NCBI RefSeq assembly: GCF_001571325.1
Contig: NZ_BCTO01000070.1
Coordinates: 1-46,464, forward strand
Length of the DNA: 46,464 bases
Direction of reading: 5' to 3'
Origin: Delftia tsuruhatensis NBRC 16741
GTDB taxonomy: Bacteria > Pseudomonadota > Gammaproteobacteria > Burkholderiales > Burkholderiaceae_C
How positions within the stretch are numbered: position 1 is the first letter of the stretch; each line of letters begins with the position of its first letter. A program made the translations under genes and the position numbers. The notes below the pieces were generated by a model. The model ran no database searches. It was not told the origin of the DNA and saw only the letters and a list, made by a program, of their open reading frames with translations. Positions 7,494-16,382 of the stretch are shown one piece after another.

Positions 7494-10400
7494 ATGCTGC
7501 GTTCCCTGATAGCGTTTGTGGTGCACCGGCGGCTCGTCGCCCTGTGCGCCACCCTGATCATCGCCATCTATGGCGTGTATTCGTACCTGCACACGGCCAT
7601 CGAGGCCTATCCCGATGTGACCAATGTGCAGGTGGGCGTGATTGCCCAGGCGCCGGGCCTGGCCCCCGAGGAGGTGGAGCGCCAGATCACCCAGCCGCTG
7701 GAGCGCGAGCTCAACGGCACGCCGGGCCTGGTGTCGCTGCGCTCGGAGAGCTACTTCGGCCTGGCCATGATCAACCTCGTCTTCAATGACGAGGCCGACA
7801 GCTTCCATGCGCGCGCCGAGGTGTCGCAGCGCCTGCCCCAGGCCAATCTGCCCGACGGCGTCACGCCCGAGATGGCGCCCGACTACACGCCGCTGGGCAA
7901 GATCTTCTACTACCGCCTGAAGAGCGACCGCCACACGCTGGCGCAGTTGCGCACCGAGCAGGAATGGCGCGTGGTGCGCGTGCTCAAGCAGGTGCAGGGC
8001 GTGGCGGACGTGGTCAGCATCGGCGGCTTCGTCAAGGAGTACCACGTCGAGGTCGATCCCGAGAAGCTGTATGCGCTGGGCCTGTCGCTGGAAGACGTGA
8101 GCGATGCCCTGTCCAAGTCCAACCGCAACGTGGGCGGCGGCCTGATGCGCCGCGGCGAGCAGTCGCTGATCATCCGCGGCATCGGCCTGTTGCGCACGCC
8201 GCAGGAGATCCAGGGCGTGGTCGTGGCCATGCGCGGCAGCGCGCCCGTGACCATTGGCGACGTGGCGCGCGTGGTGCAGTCGCACACGCCGCGCCAGGGT
8301 TCGGTGGGCATGGACGATGCCGACGACGTGGTCCAGGGCATCGTGCTGCTCAAGCGCGGCGAGAACCCCTCGGTGGTGCTGGACCAGATCCATGCCAAGG
8401 TGGCCGCGCTCAATGACGGCGGCCTGCCCGAGGGCATGCACATGGAGACCAACTACGACCGCTCCGACCTAGTCGGCCACACGCTGGGCACGGTGCAGCA
8501 CAACCTGCTGTTCGGCGCCACGCTGATCGTGGGCGTGCTGTGGCTGTTCCTGCGCAGCCTGCGCGGCTCGCTGATCGTGGCCACGGTGATCCCGCTGTCG
8601 CTGCTGGTGGCCTTCATCGGCCTGCACCTGCTGGGCATGCCGGCCAACCTGATCTCCATGGGTGCCATCGACTTCGGCATCATGGTGGACGGCGCCGTGG
8701 TGCTGGCCGAGAACATCATCCGCAACGCCCGCCTGCGCAAGCCGCAGACGCAGGCGGACATGCGCCACATCATCATCGACTCGGCCGTGGCCGTGGCCAA
8801 GCCCACGCTGTTCGCCATGGCCATCGTGATCGCGGCGCTGATCCCCGTGTTCTCGCTGGAAAGCATCGAGGGCCGCATCTTCCGTCCGCTGGCCATGACC
8901 TACAGCTTCGCGCTGCTGGGTGCCCTGGTCTTCGCCATGGGCCTGGTGCCGGCGCTGTGCGCGCTGTTCCTCAAGCCCCAGCACGTGATGGTGGAAGAGC
9001 CCAAGATCTTCGACCGCGCGCACCACGGCTACCAGCACTGGATCGGCAGCCTGCTGGGCGCCGGGCGGCGCCGTGTCATGGTGGTGGTCGCCTCGCTGGC
9101 CATCCTGGTGGCGGCCGGCCTGTCGGCCGCCTGGCTGGGCACGGAATTCCTGCCCGAGCTCGATGAAGGCGACGCCTACGTGCTGGTGCAGATGCCGGCA
9201 TCGATCTCGCTGGAAAAGGGCCAGGAAGTGCTGCGCGACGTGCGCCTGCGCCTGAAGACCTTCCCCGAGGTCATCACCGTCACCACCGAGCAGGGCCGTC
9301 CCGAGTCCGGCACCGACAACGAGACGCTGAACCTGGCCAAGGTGCTGGTGCGCCTGAAGGGCCACGGCGAATGGCGCAAGGGCCTGACCAAGCCCCAGCT
9401 CATCGAGCAGATGCGCGCCACGCTCAGCGAGATTCCGGGCGTGTCGTTCAACTTCGCCCAGCCCATCCGCGACAGCGTGGAGGAATCGACGTCCGGCGCG
9501 CGCGGCCAGGTGGTGCTCAAGGTCTTCGGCCCCGACATTCCGCAGCTGCGCTCCATCCTGCAGCAGACCGTGGACCTGGTGAAGGACATCGACGGCGTGG
9601 TCGACCTGGGCCTGTACCGCGACGCGCCTGCGCCCCAGGTGCACGTGGAGTTCGACCGCCAGGCGCTGGCGCGCCAGGGCATTGCCATGGAGACCGCGCA
9701 AAAGACGCTGGAGGCGGCGCTGGCCGGCAACATCTCCACCACGCTGTGGGAAGGCGAGTACCCCGTGCCCGTGCGCGTGCGCCTGCCCTACGTGGACCGC
9801 ATGGACGAGGAACGCATCCGCAACATCGCCATCCCCCTGCCCAATGGCGCTGCGGGCGGCTCGGTGCCGCTGCACTCCGTGGGCCAGGTGGCCATCAAGA
9901 TCGGCAACTCCTCCATCTTCCGCGAAGGCAATGCGCGCTACATGGCGCTCAAGTTCAACGTGGAAGGCCGTGACATCGGCTCCGTGGTCAAGGACACGCT
10001 GGCCACGTTCAAGAAGAACGTGAAGATCCCCGAGGGCTACCAGGCCGTCTGGGGCGGCGAGTGGGAGAACCAGCAGCGCGCGGCCGCGCGCCTGAAGATC
10101 GTGGTGCCGCTGTCGCTGATCATCGTCTACGCCCTGCTGTTCGGCGCGTTGGGCCAGGCGCGCAGCGCCGGCATCATCTTGCTGTGCGCGCCCTTCACCA
10201 TGGTGGGCGGCATCGCGGCCCTGCACTTGGCGGGCATCGAGCTGTCCATCAGCGCGGCCATCGGCTTCATTGCCTTGCTGGGGCAGGTGGCGCTGGCCGG
10301 GCTGCTGGTGATCTCGGCCGTGGAGGAGCTGCGACGGCAAGGCATGCCCATGATGCAGGCCCTGGTCGAGGGCGCTGCCGAGCGCATGCGCTCCATCGTG

Positions 10401-10607
10401 CTCGTGGCGCTGCTGGCGCTGCTGGGCCTGCTGCCCATGGCGCTGTCCACGGGCGTGGGCAGCGAGACGCAAAAGCCCTTCGCCTCCGTGATCGTGGGCG
10501 GCATGGTGGTGCTGCCCCTGGTGGCCCTGGTGCTGCTGCCCGTGCTCTATGCGCTGCTGGGCCCCAAGAACATGTTGACGCAGGAAGAACTCGATGAAAA
10601 AGAGTGA
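7494..10607 (+). CDS. czcA: Heavy-metal RND efflux pump (CzcA family)
   Basis: A 1037-aa inner-membrane proton/metal antiporter of the HME-RND family, with the usual 12-TM layout: TM1 near residues 10-30, a large periplasmic loop, TM2-6 near 340-490, then the same plan repeated. TM4 carries DFGIMVDGAVVLAEN, the DFG-x3-DGA-x4-EN signature of the CzcA/CnrA/NccA subgroup that exports Co, Zn, Cd or Ni; monovalent Cu/Ag pumps (CusA) have a different TM4 motif. Length is normal. The gene lies 21 bp after the adaptor stop and overlaps the outer-membrane factor gene by 14 bp, so translation is probably coupled. Confidence 0.93.
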   Translation: MLRSLIAFVVHRRLVALCATLIIAIYGVYSYLHTAIEAYPDVTNVQVGVIAQAPGLAPEEVERQITQPLERELNGTPGLVSLRSESYFGLAMINLVFNDEADSFHARAEVSQRLPQANLPDGVTPEMAPDYTPLGKIFYYRLKSDRHTLAQLRTEQEWRVVRVLKQVQGVADVVSIGGFVKEYHVEVDPEKLYALGLSLEDVSDALSKSNRNVGGGLMRRGEQSLIIRGIGLLRTPQEIQGVVVAMRGSAPVTIGDVARVVQSHTPRQGSVGMDDADDVVQGIVLLKRGENPSVVLDQIHAKVAALNDGGLPEGMHMETNYDRSDLVGHTLGTVQHNLLFGATLIVGVLWLFLRSLRGSLIVATVIPLSLLVAFIGLHLLGMPANLISMGAIDFGIMVDGAVVLAENIIRNARLRKPQTQADMRHIIIDSAVAVAKPTLFAMAIVIAALIPVFSLESIEGRIFRPLAMTYSFALLGALVFAMGLVPALCALFLKPQHVMVEEPKIFDRAHHGYQHWIGSLLGAGRRRVMVVVASLAILVAAGLSAAWLGTEFLPELDEGDAYVLVQMPASISLEKGQEVLRDVRLRLKTFPEVITVTTEQGRPESGTDNETLNLAKVLVRLKGHGEWRKGLTKPQLIEQMRATLSEIPGVSFNFAQPIRDSVEESTSGARGQVVLKVFGPDIPQLRSILQQTVDLVKDIDGVVDLGLYRDAPAPQVHVEFDRQALARQGIAMETAQKTLEAALAGNISTTLWEGEYPVPVRVRLPYVDRMDEERIRNIAIPLPNGAAGGSVPLHSVGQVAIKIGNSSIFREGNARYMALKFNVEGRDIGSVVKDTLATFKKNVKIPEGYQAVWGGEWENQQRAAARLKIVVPLSLIIVYALLFGALGQARSAGIILLCAPFTMVGGIAALHLAGIELSISAAIGFIALLGQVALAGLLVISAVEELRRQGMPMMQALVEGAAERMRSIVLVALLALLGLLPMALSTGVGSETQKPFASVIVGGMVVLPLVALVLLPVLYALLGPKNMLTQEELDEKE

Positions 10608-12033
10608 TAGCCCCCTGAGCGGCTTCGCCGCTTCCCCCTCTCGCTTCGCGGGGGGGACGACGCCCTCGCCGCGAGGCGGCTCTTGCTCGGCGTCCCTGGC
10701 TTTTGGTCGCGCCGGTTTTGCAGGCAGCGCCCGTTATCGGGCCCTGTTTGTGGCTGTGGCGCTGTGCTGCGGGGCGGGTTCTGCGCTTGCGCAGCAGGCT
10801 GTACCCGCTGTACCGGGCGGGGCGGCTGTGCCGGCCATCACTGCGGCGCCTGCCTCCGAGGTGGCTCCGGCGGCTGCGCCGCAGCAGCCGGTGGGGATGC
10901 AGGAGTATCTGCAGATGGTGGTGCGCAACCAGCCCCAGCTGGCTGCGCAGCGGCTGCAGATCGGGATTGCGCAGGCGGACAGCCGCACGGCGGCGGCGTT
11001 TCCCAATCCTTCGGCGTCGTACAGCAGCAAGCCGGGCGAGAAGCAGTGGGGCATAGAGCAGCCGCTGCCCATTTTCGGCCAGCGGCGCCTGCGCATGGAG
11101 AACGCGCGCAAGGGCGAGACGGCGGCGCGCGCCAATGTCGAGGTGGCCGTGGCCACCACGCTCAACGATGCAGCCACGGCCTTCATCGACCTGCTGATGA
11201 CGCAGCAGCGCCTGAAGGTCTGGCAAGAGGCGCAGGAGGCCCTGAACAGCGCGGGCAATATCGTGCGCGGACAGATCGAGGCCGGTGCGCGCAGCCGCTA
11301 TGACGGCGCGCGCCTGAGCCTGCAGCAGGCCCAGATGGCCATGCAGGTCAGCCAGGCCCAGTCGGACTGGCAGGATGCCGCCTCGCACGCCGCCGCCCTG
11401 GCCGCCCTGCCCCAGTGGGCACCGCGCGCCACGGGCAGCCTGCAGGCCGTTCCCGTGGCCCAGCTGTTGCACGAGCAGGAACTTTGGGAGGCCGCGCGCC
11501 TGCGCCTGCCGGCCCTGGTGGCCGCCCAGGCCGAGCTGGACCAGCTGCGCCACAAGGTCGAGCTGGAACGCCGCGAAGCCCTGCCCACGCCCAGCATCAG
11601 CGTGGCGCGGGTGCGCAACCGGCTGGACGGCAACTACAACCAGATCGGCGTGTCGGTGGAGCTGCCGCTGTTCGATCGCCGCGAAGGCCCCATCGCGCGT
11701 GCCCAGGTGGAGGCCGAGCAGGCCCAGCTGCGCTACGACGCCGCGCTGATCGAGGCGCGTACCGAGCTGCAGCGCGCCATCAGGCAGCTGAAGCTGCGCC
11801 GCGATGCCGTGCGCGCCTACGAAAAGCAGGGCCTGGCGCAGATCGCGCCGCTCAACCAGATGGCCCAGGACGCCTACAAGCTGGGCCAGGGCTCCATCCT
11901 GGAGCTGATCGATTCGCTGGGATCGATCAACGAGCACCGCCTGGAGCACCTGGACCTGGTCAAGGAAATGATGCTGGCCGAGTGGCAGGTGCGCGTGGCC
12001 AGCGGCGATCTGCCGATGTGGGCTGCGCCCTGA
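10594..12033 (+). CDS. czcC: Outer-membrane efflux channel (CzcC/TolC family) with a repeat-derived N-terminal extension
   Basis: A 479-aa TolC-family channel completing the CzcCBA tripartite pump. Two outer-membrane efflux repeats with long Ala/Gln/Leu-rich helices span roughly 100-470. The signal peptide does not begin at residue 1: a hydrophobic core (YRALFVAVALCC) ending SALAQQ lies at about 48-67, preceded by some 45 low-complexity Ser/Pro/Gly/Arg residues encoded by a GC-hairpin-rich repeat (10611-10715). No alternative ATG or GTG lies in frame between the repeat and the signal peptide, so the extension is either translated or the gene starts at a rare codon. The start overlaps czcA by 14 bp behind an AGGAAGAA SD. 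Confidence 0.88.
   Translation: MKKSDSPLSGFAASPSRFAGGTTPSPRGGSCSASLAFGRAGFAGSARYRALFVAVALCCGAGSALAQQAVPAVPGGAAVPAITAAPASEVAPAAAPQQPVGMQEYLQMVVRNQPQLAAQRLQIGIAQADSRTAAAFPNPSASYSSKPGEKQWGIEQPLPIFGQRRLRMENARKGETAARANVEVAVATTLNDAATAFIDLLMTQQRLKVWQEAQEALNSAGNIVRGQIEAGARSRYDGARLSLQQAQMAMQVSQAQSDWQDAASHAAALAALPQWAPRATGSLQAVPVAQLLHEQELWEAARLRLPALVAAQAELDQLRHKVELERREALPTPSISVARVRNRLDGNYNQIGVSVELPLFDRREGPIARAQVEAEQAQLRYDAALIEARTELQRAIRQLKLRRDAVRAYEKQGLAQIAPLNQMAQDAYKLGQGSILELIDSLGSINEHRLEHLDLVKEMMLAEWQVRVASGDLPMWAAP
10611..10715. repeat. GC-rich palindromic repeat inside the czcC 5' end
   Basis: Consecutive short inverted repeats: AGCGGC-TTC-GCCGCT (10618-10632), CCCCC...GGGGG (10634-10656) and CCTCG-CCG-CGAGG (10664-10676), followed by CTCTTGCTCGGCGTCC. 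I recall very similar intergenic elements as common in Comamonadaceae genomes, but could not search here. Its position between the start codon and signal peptide is unusual. Confidence 0.65.
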
Positions 12034-12186
12034 CGGTTTCATGCGGCGCGGTGCTCTGGGATGCCGCGCGGCCCTGCCCCTAGCTGGAAAGAGGTGGTCA
12101 ACATGCCGGCACCCCCACCGATCTCGGCGGAGTCTGGCGCGCCGTATAGTGTCTGCCTCAGTTTCGAGTCAGGCCCTGCCGCCCGC

Positions 12187-12891
12187 ATGTACCGCTATCT
12201 CATCATCGAAGACGACGCGCTGAACGCGCGCTACATCGCCGAAGGCCTGCGCCAGCAGGGCGCGCAGGTGGCGGTGTGCAGCGATGGTGTGCAGGGCATC
12301 GCCATGGCCGTGGGCGAGAGCTGGGATGTGATCATCCTCGACCGCATGCTGCCCAACGGCTTCGACGGCCTGCAGATCCTGCAGACGCTGCGCTCCATGG
12401 GCAAGCAGACGCCGGTGCTGGTGCTCAGCGCCCTGTCGGCCACGGACGAGCGCGTGCGCGGCCTCAAGGCCGGCTGCGACGACTACCTGACCAAGCCCTT
12501 TGCCTTCTCCGAACTCTCGGCGCGCCTGGAGGCCCTGGTGCGCCGCGCCCAGATCCCGGCCCCCGCGCGCGAGATGCGCCTGGCCGACCTGCGGCTGAAC
12601 CTGCTCACGCGCAGCGCCGAGCGCGCGGGCCAGCCGCTGGCGCTGCAGCCGCGCGAGTTCCGCCTGCTGGCCTTTCTGATGCAGCACGCGCACCAGATCG
12701 TCACGCGCACCATGCTGCTGGAGTCGGTGTGGGACTACCGGTTCGACCCGCAGACCAATGTCATCGACGTGCACATCAGCCGCCTGCGCGGCAAGGTGGA
12801 TAAGGGCTTCGAGCCCGCGCTGATCCACACCGTGCGTGGCGTGGGCTACAGCCTGTCGGACCGGCCGCAGGACCTGCCGCAGGTGGCCTGA
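12187..12891 (+). CDS. OmpR-family response regulator of the efflux locus
   Basis: A 234-aa two-component regulator. The receiver domain (about 3-115) has the acidic pair E8/D9-D10, phospho-acceptor D52 (IILDRML) and K103 (DDYLTKPF). The winged-helix DNA-binding domain (about 140-225) ends with IHTVRGVGYSL, the hallmark of OmpR/PhoB regulators. I chose the ATG at 12187 because the receiver fold starts there (MYRYLIIEDD); the open frame to 12061 adds 42 unlikely residues. It lies 153 bp after czcC and 4 bp before the kinase gene. By context it is a CzcR/CopR-like metal regulator. Confidence 0.88.
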   Translation: MYRYLIIEDDALNARYIAEGLRQQGAQVAVCSDGVQGIAMAVGESWDVIILDRMLPNGFDGLQILQTLRSMGKQTPVLVLSALSATDERVRGLKAGCDDYLTKPFAFSELSARLEALVRRAQIPAPAREMRLADLRLNLLTRSAERAGQPLALQPREFRLLAFLMQHAHQIVTRTMLLESVWDYRFDPQTNVIDVHISRLRGKVDKGFEPALIHTVRGVGYSLSDRPQDLPQVA

Positions 12892-12895
12892 TCCC

Positions 12896-14296
12896 ATGTC
12901 GCTGGCCAAGCCCTGGAGCTCCACGGCCTTCCGGCTGGCGCTGACCTACGGCGTGCTGCTGGTGCTGACCATGTCCATCGTGCTGTCGGTGTTCTACGTG
13001 CAGACCGTGGGCGTGCTGCGCATGCGCATGGACCGGCAGGCCGAGAACCACATGCGCCGCCTGGTCGAGCACCGCGACAAGTACGGCGAGCCCGCGCTGG
13101 AGGCCGAGATCCAGCAGACCCTGCTGGACGGCGTCAACACCGATACCGAAATCCTCATCCTCATGGATGGCGACGGCAATCCCATCATCGGCAACGCCGA
13201 CGTGGTGCCCGCACGCCGCCTGACGGAGATGGGCGTGCGCGATCTCAAGGTGCGGCGCAACGGCCGCATCATCGCGGGCCGCGTGGCCGTGGCCCAGCTG
13301 TCCGACGGCAAGCTGCTGGCCGTGGGCAGCGACATGCAGGTGCAAAGCGATGTGGAGGAGCTGTTCGGCCGCGCCAGCCTGCTGGCCGGCCTGGTGGCCC
13401 TGGGCATGGCCGTACTGGGCGCCGGGGCCTTCCGGCGCGTGGTGGAAGAGCGGGCCGCCGACATCCGCAGCACCATGGCGCGCGTGGCCACGGGCGACCT
13501 GCGCCAGCGCATCCCGGTCACGCGCCGCGACGATGAGTTCACGCTGCTCAACCGCGACATCAACACCATGCTGGACCGGCTGGAACTGCTGATGGACGGC
13601 ATACGCCATGTCTCCAACACCATCGCCCACAACCTGCGCACGCCGCTGACGCGCATCCTGCTGCGCCTGCGCAATGCCCAGCAGGCCACGCCCGAGGAAA
13701 AGAACGAGACGCTGGCGCTGGTGGCCCAGGAAGTGGCCGAGCTGGGCGTGGTCTTCGACAAGCTGCTGCAGATTGCCGAAGTGGAAAGCGGCGCCAGCCG
13801 CAAGAACTTCGCGCCCGTGGACCTGCGCGCCCTGCTGGTCGACGTGGTGGAGTTCTACGAACCGCTGGTCGAGGACGCAGGCGGCGTGCTGCGGCTGCAG
13901 GTCGAAGGCACGCCCATGGCGCTGGGCGACGGGGACCTGCTGGCCAGCGCCGTGGCCAACCTCGTGGACAACGCCATCAAGTACGGATCACTGCCCGACA
14001 GCGACCACGGCGCCGACATGCTGCTGCGCGCGGGCGTGGCCCACGAACACGGCATGGACGGCGGCGCCTGGGGCGTGGAAATCATCGTGCAGGACCGCGG
14101 CCCCGGCGTGGACGCGCAGACGCGCGAGAAGATGAGCACCCGCTTTTACCGCGCCGAATCGGACCGCGAAGGCTACGGCCTGGGCCTGGCCAGCGTGCTG
14201 GCCATCGTGCAGCTGCACGGCGGCAAGCTGGGCTTCGAGAACATGCATCCGGGCCTGCAGGCAAGGATCTGGCTGCCCGGGTTGCCCACGGCCTGA
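12896..14296 (+). CDS. Sensor histidine kinase of the efflux locus
   Basis: A 466-aa membrane kinase, partner of the preceding regulator. TM1 spans about 13-36, then a roughly 120-residue periplasmic sensor segment, TM2 about 161-179 and HAMP about 180-232. The dimerisation/phospho-acceptor box is NTIAHNLRTPLTR with H245; Asn follows the His where Glu or Asp is usual. The ATPase domain has an N-box (LVDNAIKYG), G1 (DRGPGVD) and G2 (GYGLGLASV). ATG at 12896, 4 bp after the regulator stop, so it is co-transcribed. The metal sensed cannot be read from the sequence. Confidence 0.88.
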   Translation: MSLAKPWSSTAFRLALTYGVLLVLTMSIVLSVFYVQTVGVLRMRMDRQAENHMRRLVEHRDKYGEPALEAEIQQTLLDGVNTDTEILILMDGDGNPIIGNADVVPARRLTEMGVRDLKVRRNGRIIAGRVAVAQLSDGKLLAVGSDMQVQSDVEELFGRASLLAGLVALGMAVLGAGAFRRVVEERAADIRSTMARVATGDLRQRIPVTRRDDEFTLLNRDINTMLDRLELLMDGIRHVSNTIAHNLRTPLTRILLRLRNAQQATPEEKNETLALVAQEVAELGVVFDKLLQIAEVESGASRKNFAPVDLRALLVDVVEFYEPLVEDAGGVLRLQVEGTPMALGDGDLLASAVANLVDNAIKYGSLPDSDHGADMLLRAGVAHEHGMDGGAWGVEIIVQDRGPGVDAQTREKMSTRFYRAESDREGYGLGLASVLAIVQLHGGKLGFENMHPGLQARIWLPGLPTA

Positions 14297-14303
14297 AGCC
14301 GTT

Positions 14304-14702
14304 TCAGCGGTCCTTGTGACCGTAGGCGCAAAAGCCGGGCTTGGGCCCCTTCTTGGGGTGCAGGCGACAGGTTTCGGGCCGCTTGTCGTAGACCGTGCAG
14401 CGCCGCGACTTGGCATCCAGAAAATTGCAGTCCCCGCTGGCGCGCCGCGCCATGGTGAAGATGTTGTGCTTGGGGTTGTAGTGGTCGATCAAGCGCATCT
14501 TCATCAACCGCTTGGCGATGAGCTTGGGCTCCACGTTGTCCACCTCGAACGGATCCACCAGCTCCAGCCGCACCAGATCGGGCAGCTGCACCTCCAGCGG
14601 CATGGTGCAGCAGTTGGCCGCACAGCTGTCGCACATGCCGGGCTTGTATTTGCTCCAGGAGTCGAGGCGGTCGACGTCGACGATGCTGATGGGGGATCTC
14701 AT
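14304..14702 (-). CDS. YkgJ-family cysteine-cluster protein
   Basis: A 132-aa protein with eight clustered cysteines in the arrangement of the YkgJ (UPF0153, putative Zn/Fe-chelating) family: GMCDSCAANCC near the N-terminus, then DCNFLD...RRCTVYDKRPETCRLHP and GFCAYG. The ATG at 14702 (MRSPIS) is preferred over the upstream start at 14822, which adds a Pro-rich stretch. It is convergent with the kinase gene, with 7 bp between stops. Biochemical role unknown; some relatives are suggested to handle metal cofactors. Confidence 0.8.
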   Translation of the reverse strand: MRSPISIVDVDRLDSWSKYKPGMCDSCAANCCTMPLEVQLPDLVRLELVDPFEVDNVEPKLIAKRLMKMRLIDHYNPKHNIFTMARRASGDCNFLDAKSRRCTVYDKRPETCRLHPKKGPKPGFCAYGHKDR

Positions 14703-14832
14703 GGGTGGGGGATGGGCGTGTGCAGGGCCGCTATTTTTCGCCAGAAAGCCCGGCGGCGGTTGCCGCGCCGGCGTAGCCAAGCGAGGGGGCGGGTCTTTGG
14801 GAGACGCTGCCCCTGCATCCATCCCCTGGCCT
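14703..14832. other. Intergenic, MaoC / YkgJ
   Basis: A 130-bp GC-rich spacer. No terminator with a T-tract is evident. Confidence 0.4.
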
Positions 14833-15297
14833 TCAGGCCGGCCGCTTCCTCAGCAGGTATTTCTGAAACCCGTCGGACACCCGCTCGTCGCGCTGGTTCA
14901 GCACCTCGGTGGCCAGGGTCAGCACGCCCGTGGTGTTGCCGGGCTTGAGCTCGGACACCGTCAGCGTGCAGTACAGCGTGTCGCCCACATGGACGGGGGC
15001 CAGGAAGCGGCTGCCCTGCTCCAGGAAGCCCTTGAGCGATTCCTCGACCATGTGCGGGAACAGGCCGGCGCCTGCCGCCGTCTGTATGGCCACCTGGTAG
15101 CCGTGGGCCAGCATGTGGGGCATGCCGCGCGCACGGCAGTACTCCACGTCGTAGTGCACGGGATGGTTGTCGCCGCTGGCCAGCTGGAAGGCGGCGAACA
15201 GGGCATCGGTCATGGTGCGCGAGGGCAGGGCGAAGACCTCGCCCAGCGCGAAGTCTTCAAAGTAGCGCTGGGCGCACAGGGATGGATGGCGTGGCAT
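14833..15297 (-). CDS. MaoC-like enoyl-CoA hydratase/dehydratase
   Basis: A 154-aa single hot-dog-fold hydratase. The hydratase-2 catalytic motif is seen as SGDNHPVHYD, giving the Asp/His dyad D43 and H48 (D-x4-H). The ATG at 15297 is preceded by GAGGAGA on the coding strand; a longer frame to 15351 overlaps the Bug gene and is not needed. It lies 11 bp after the receptor gene, so they form one operon. With the neighbouring CoA-transferase it probably hydrates an unsaturated acyl-CoA. Related clusters handle itaconyl- or mesaconyl-CoA, but the substrate is not determined here. Confidence 0.82.
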   Translation of the reverse strand: MPRHPSLCAQRYFEDFALGEVFALPSRTMTDALFAAFQLASGDNHPVHYDVEYCRARGMPHMLAHGYQVAIQTAAGAGLFPHMVEESLKGFLEQGSRFLAPVHVGDTLYCTLTVSELKPGNTTGVLTLATEVLNQRDERVSDGFQKYLLRKRPA

Positions 15298-15308
15298 GGC
15301 GACTCTCC

Positions 15309-16280
15309 TCAGTTCGCGCTCATGTGGGCGGCGCGGGCGACCTTGCCCCATTTGTCCAGCTCCTGCTTGAGCAAGGCGGCCAGCGCCTGGGGGCGCGGCT
15401 GCTTTTCCAGCACCAGGCCCATGTCGTAGGCCTTTTTCTGCAGCCCGGCATCGTCCACCGTGGCCTGCAGGCTGGACTGCAGGCGGGCAATCAGCGCTGG
15501 CGGCGTGCCTGCGGGGGCGAACACGGCGTTCCAGGTATAGGCCTCGTAGCCGGGCACCTGCTCGGCAATGGCAGGCGTGTCGGGCGTCTGCGGCAGGCGC
15601 TGGGCCATGGTGGTGGCCAGCAGGCGCACCGTGCCCGCCTTGACCTGGGCCAGGCCCGTGGGAGCGCTGTCCAGCATGAAGGCCAGGTGCCCGCCGATGA
15701 GGTCCTGTATGGCCGGCGCACTGCCCCGGTAGGGCACATGCTGGGCCCGGGTTCCCGCCATCAGGTTCAGCAGCTCCGCGCCCAGGTGCGGTGCGCTGCC
15801 CACGCCCGCCGATGCATAGCTGACCTGGCCGGGCCGCGCCCGCAGATAGGCCAGGAAATCCGGCAGGCTCTGCACGGGCAGCCGCTTGTCCACCACCAGC
15901 ACCAGCGGCGCCCTGGCGAGCAATCCCACGGGCGCGAAGTCTTCCTCCGTGCGGTAGCCCAGCTTGTCGTGGATGTAGGGATTGACGGCATGCGCCACCG
16001 TGGTCAGCAGCAGGGTGTAGCCGTCAGGGGCTGCCTTGGCAACCGCCTCCGTGCCCACCAGGGTGCCGGCACCCGTGCGGTTCTCGATCACCACGGGCGT
16101 GCCCAGCTTCTGGCTCCAGACATCGGCCATGGCGCGGCCGAAGGTGTCGGTGGGGCCGCCTGCCGCGTAGGGAATCACCAGCTTGATGGGGCGCGCCGGA
16201 TAGTCCTGCGCTGCGGCCGCGCCGGCGGCCAGAAGCAGGGCGGTGAGAAGGGTTTGGCGTCTTGCCGTCTTGAAGTCCAT
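15309..16280 (-). CDS. Bug-family (TctC) periplasmic substrate-binding protein
   Basis: A 323-aa exported solute receptor of the tripartite tricarboxylate transporter group, which is massively expanded in Burkholderiales. The signal peptide is residues 1-24 (LLTALLLAAGAAAAQDYPARP). Diagnostic blocks are PIKLVIPYAAGGPTDTFGR, ENRTGAGTLVGTEAVAKAAPDGYTLL, HVPYRGSAPAIQDLIGGHLAFM and GTVRLLA. Start ATG at 16280 behind GGAGAAA; the frame continues to 17069 antisense to the LysR gene and that part is not coding. No membrane partners (TctA/TctB) are adjacent, as is common for orphan Bug proteins. Ligand probably a small carboxylate. Confidence 0.9.
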   Translation of the reverse strand: MDFKTARRQTLLTALLLAAGAAAAQDYPARPIKLVIPYAAGGPTDTFGRAMADVWSQKLGTPVVIENRTGAGTLVGTEAVAKAAPDGYTLLLTTVAHAVNPYIHDKLGYRTEEDFAPVGLLARAPLVLVVDKRLPVQSLPDFLAYLRARPGQVSYASAGVGSAPHLGAELLNLMAGTRAQHVPYRGSAPAIQDLIGGHLAFMLDSAPTGLAQVKAGTVRLLATTMAQRLPQTPDTPAIAEQVPGYEAYTWNAVFAPAGTPPALIARLQSSLQATVDDAGLQKKAYDMGLVLEKQPRPQALAALLKQELDKWGKVARAAHMSAN

Positions 16281-16382
16281 AATTTTCTCCGTTGTCTCCT
16301 GGCGCCGACTATAGAAATGCGCTGCCAATGCGGCCAGTCGAATCATTGATAGGGCGGTTAGAAACCGTCTAACACCAAGGAA
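16281..16382. promoter_or_regulatory. Divergent promoter region with LysR-type dyad
   Basis: The 102-bp spacer between the Bug/MaoC operon and lysR holds GTTAG (16357-16361) and CTAAC (16369-16373), a 5-bp dyad with 7-bp spacing just upstream of the LysR start. Self-control and control of the divergent operon through this site is the usual scheme for the family. Confidence 0.5.

Noticed and set aside
8469..10472. 667-aa minus-strand ORF across czcA
   Set aside because: A shadow of the pump gene: His/Gln/Arg-rich translation and no motifs.
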